A DNA stretch of 64,000 nt. Source: Falsiroseomonas stagni DSM 19981. GTDB taxonomy: Bacteria; Pseudomonadota; Alphaproteobacteria; Acetobacterales; Acetobacteraceae. The stretch covers positions 197,725-261,724 of the forward strand of contig NZ_FOSQ01000004.1 of the NCBI RefSeq assembly GCF_900114315.1, in the 5' to 3' direction. Under the pieces are notes generated by a model that saw only the letters and a list, made by a program, of their open reading frames with translations, did not search any database and was not told the origin of the DNA. How positions within the stretch are numbered: position 1 is the stretch's first letter; each line of letters opens with the position of its first letter. Positions 61,983 through 64,000 of the stretch are shown here, piece by piece. The translations under genes and the position numbers were made by a program.

Positions 61983-63083
61983 GTGCCCACGCCCCAGCCC
62001 ATCCGCCTCGCGGTCATCGTCCCGGTCTTCAACGAGGCAGCGAATGTCGCCCCGATGGTGGATCGCCTGGACGCCGCGCTGGCTGGCATCCCCTGGGAAG
62101 CGATCTTCGTCGATGATGACAGCCCCGATGGCACCGCCGCCGTGGTGCGGGGCATCGCCGCGCGGGACCCGCGCATCCGCTGCCTCCGCCGCATCGGCCG
62201 CCGCGGCCTGGCCTCCGCCTGCATGGAGGGTTTCCTCTCCACCACCGCCCCCTTCGTCGCCGTCATCGATGGCGATCTCCAGCACGACGAATCGATCCTC
62301 CCCGCCATGCTGGCGGCGGTGGAGGGCGGTGCCGACATCGCCATCGGCAGCCGCCATGTCGCCGGCGGCGCGGCGGAGCAAGGCTTCTCCGCCGCCCGCG
62401 GCGCGCTGTCCGACATGGGCGCGAAGATGGCCCGGATGCTGCTGCCCACCCCGGTCGCGGACCCGATGAGCGGCTTCTTCCTGCTGCCCCGCGCCCTGGT
62501 GGAGGAAGTCGCCCCCCGCGTCGCCGGCCGCGGCTTCAAGATCCTGCTGGACATCCTGCTCTCCGCCCGCCGGAAGCTGGCGGTGGCGGAAATCCCCTAC
62601 AGCTTCCGCAGCCGCCAGGCCGGCGAGAGCAAGCTGGACGCGACGGTGCTGCTGGAATTCGGCGCCCTGCTGCTGGACAAGGCCACGGGCGGCATCGTGC
62701 CGCTGCGCTTCCTGGCCTTCGCCGCGGTGGGCGGCATCGGCGTTCTGGTCCATATGGCGGCGCTGTTCCTGCTGGTGCAGGCGGCGGGCTTCGGCTTCGG
62801 GCCTGCGCAATGGGGGGCGACGCTGGTGGCGATGACGGCGAATTTCGCCCTCAACAACCGCATCACCTATCGCGATGCCCGGCTGCGCGGCCCGGCGCTG
62901 TGGCGCGGCCTGCTGCTGTTCTACCTGGTCTGCGGCATCGGCGCCGCCGCCAATGTCGGCATCGCGGGGCTGCTGGTTCGGGACGGCGTGCTGGCCTGGG
63001 GCCTGGCCGGCGCCGCCGGCGCGCTGCTGACGGTGGTGTGGAACTACGCCGTGTCCTCCACCCTCGTGTGGCGCGCCCGATGA
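61983..63083 (+). CDS. family 2 glycosyltransferase with C-terminal GtrA-like membrane domain
   Basis: The 366-residue protein joins a dolichol-phosphate-mannose-synthase-like GT2 domain (VIVPVFNEAANV; FVDDDSPDGT; VIDGDLQHD, the metal DxD; about residues 1-235) to a GtrA-type domain of four helices (FLAFAAVGGIGVLVHMAAL to the end). Such fusions make polyprenyl-phosphate-linked sugars and may flip them. The start is GTG 61983. The next gene, overlapping by ATGA, is a GT39-type transferase that would use the lipid-linked sugar, so the pair probably modifies lipid A or another envelope glycan. Confidence 0.9.
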   Translation: MPTPQPIRLAVIVPVFNEAANVAPMVDRLDAALAGIPWEAIFVDDDSPDGTAAVVRGIAARDPRIRCLRRIGRRGLASACMEGFLSTTAPFVAVIDGDLQHDESILPAMLAAVEGGADIAIGSRHVAGGAAEQGFSAARGALSDMGAKMARMLLPTPVADPMSGFFLLPRALVEEVAPRVAGRGFKILLDILLSARRKLAVAEIPYSFRSRQAGESKLDATVLLEFGALLLDKATGGIVPLRFLAFAAVGGIGVLVHMAALFLLVQAAGFGFGPAQWGATLVAMTANFALNNRITYRDARLRGPALWRGLLLFYLVCGIGAAANVGIAGLLVRDGVLAWGLAGAAGALLTVVWNYAVSSTLVWRAR

Positions 63084-64000
63084 TCGGGGTCCTCGCCGCC
63101 CTCACGGCGCTTCGCCTGCTGGTCGCCGGTGCCACGCCGCTGGCGCCGGACGAGGCCTATTACTGGGTCTGGTCCCGCGTGCTCCAGCCCGGCTACCTCG
63201 ACCACCCGCCCATGGTCGCCTTCTTCATCCGCGCCGGCACGCTGCTGGCGGGGGAGGTTGCGTTGGGCATCCGCCTGATGGGCCCGCTGTCCATCGCACT
63301 GGCCAGCGTGTTGCTGGCCCGCGCGGCGGATGCCCTGTTCCCGGACCGCCGGCCGGGAATCTGGGCCGCGGCGCTGTTCAACGCGACGCTGCTGGTCGGC
63401 GTCGGCGGCATCCTGATGACGCCCGATTTGCCGCTGCTGGTCTTCTGGGTCGCGGCGCTCTGGGCGCTGGCGCGGCTGCATGTCACGCAGGATGGGCGCT
63501 GGTGGCTGGCCTTCGGCCTGTTCTCCGGCCTCGCCCTGGTGTCGAAGTACACGGCGGGGCTGCTCGGCATCGGGGTGATCGCCTGGCTCATTGCCTGCCG
63601 GGGCGCCTGGCACTGGTGGCGGGACTGGCGGCTCTGGGCCGGTGGAGTCCTGGCCGCCGCCGTCTTCGCCCCCGTCATCCTCTGGAACGCCGCCCATGGC
63701 TGGGCGAGCTTCGTCAAGCAGGGCGGCCGCGCGGGGGTGGAGACGGGCGGCTTCACGCTGCGCTTCCTCGGCGAACTCCTGGCCGGGCAGGCGGGGCTCG
63801 CCACGCCGCTGGTCTTCATCCTGTGTGTCACCGGCACCGCGCTGGCGGTCATGGCCTGGGTCAGGCGCGGCGATGCGGCGGCGGCGCTGCTGGCGGCGCT
63901 GGTCGTCCCCGGCGCCGCGCTGTTCACCTGGCAGGCCACGGGCAGCCGCGTGCAGGGCAACTGGCCCGCCATCCTCTACCCCGCCGCCTGCATCCTGGCC
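63080..64000 (+). CDS. ArnT/PMT-like (GT39-type) membrane glycosyltransferase, C-terminus outside window
   Basis: The frame is open from ATG 63080 to the window edge (307 residues). The first loop has LAPDEAYYWVWSR with the catalytic Asp-Glu of GT39/GT83 enzymes, then LDHPPMVAFFIRAGT, as in ArnT and related proteins. At least seven hydrophobic helices follow. The enzyme transfers a sugar from polyprenyl phosphate to lipid A or a protein. It overlaps the GT2-GtrA gene by four bases, which supplies the donor. The true end lies to the right. Confidence 0.88.
   Translation, partial: MIGVLAALTALRLLVAGATPLAPDEAYYWVWSRVLQPGYLDHPPMVAFFIRAGTLLAGEVALGIRLMGPLSIALASVLLARAADALFPDRRPGIWAAALFNATLLVGVGGILMTPDLPLLVFWVAALWALARLHVTQDGRWWLAFGLFSGLALVSKYTAGLLGIGVIAWLIACRGAWHWWRDWRLWAGGVLAAAVFAPVILWNAAHGWASFVKQGGRAGVETGGFTLRFLGELLAGQAGLATPLVFILCVTGTALAVMAWVRRGDAAAALLAALVVPGAALFTWQATGSRVQGNWPAILYPAACILA

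Overview
The window is a very GC-rich stretch from a heterotrophic, aerobic Gram-negative alphaproteobacterium. The gene content fits Acetobacteraceae of the Roseomonas type: five Bug/TctC tricarboxylate-binding proteins, a DabA/DabB pair, an alphaproteobacterial NDUFS4-like complex I subunit, KDO synthesis genes, and GyrA with alanine at the quinolone-contact serine. The taxonomic call is inference from gene content. I saw no rRNA, CRISPR array, phage or transposase gene.

Layout. 0-4.8 kb (minus strand): a truncated Bug receptor, then a ThiXYZ-like ABC transporter under a clear TPP riboswitch, followed by a YaiI-family protein and an alpha/beta hydrolase without the nucleophilic serine. 4.8-12.9 kb: AcuC-type deacetylase and a DUF192 protein, a 165-bp terminal-inverted-repeat element, an XRE regulator, a divergent TauD/FAH/Ldh/peptide-binding-protein operon, and a leaderless class A beta-lactamase-like protein. 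13-23.7 kb: tRNA-Pro, NDUFS4-like protein, tRNA-Arg, a LysR regulator divergent from dabB-dabA (inorganic carbon uptake), gyrA-coaD-two cyclophilins, and tRNA-Lys.

23.7-43.2 kb is a catabolic island of four operons arranged as two divergent pairs. Both divergent promoters carry a palindrome centred on TGTCGACA. The island holds an amidohydrolase/lactonase, a CMD-family protein, an SDR and an AroE-like dehydrogenase; two alpha/beta hydrolases, a DUF4286 protein and a GntR/FCD regulator; six hotdog/CoA-transferase genes with an HMG-CoA-lyase-like enzyme, a further CoA-transferase and a Bug receptor; and a Gfo/Idh/MocA oxidoreductase, an iron alcohol dehydrogenase, a split transketolase and another Bug receptor. 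My reading is that a sugar-like or lactone substrate is oxidised or cleaved by one arm while a branched dicarboxylate is activated, hydrated and cleaved by the other. The substrate is unknown.

43.3-53.4 kb is a second catabolic block with two different LeuC/LeuD-type dehydratases, a LeuB-like dehydrogenase, an iron alcohol dehydrogenase and two Bug receptors, controlled by an IclR regulator. It is divergent from an isocitrate-lyase/PEP-mutase-family lyase across a perfect 9-bp-arm palindrome. 53.4-64 kb returns to core functions: a small lysine-rich protein, a 25-bp tandem repeat, a CreB/CreC two-component system divergent from creD with a cre-box-like direct repeat, kdsA-kdsB-kdsD for KDO, an orphan histidine kinase, and two membrane glycosyltransferases running off the right edge.
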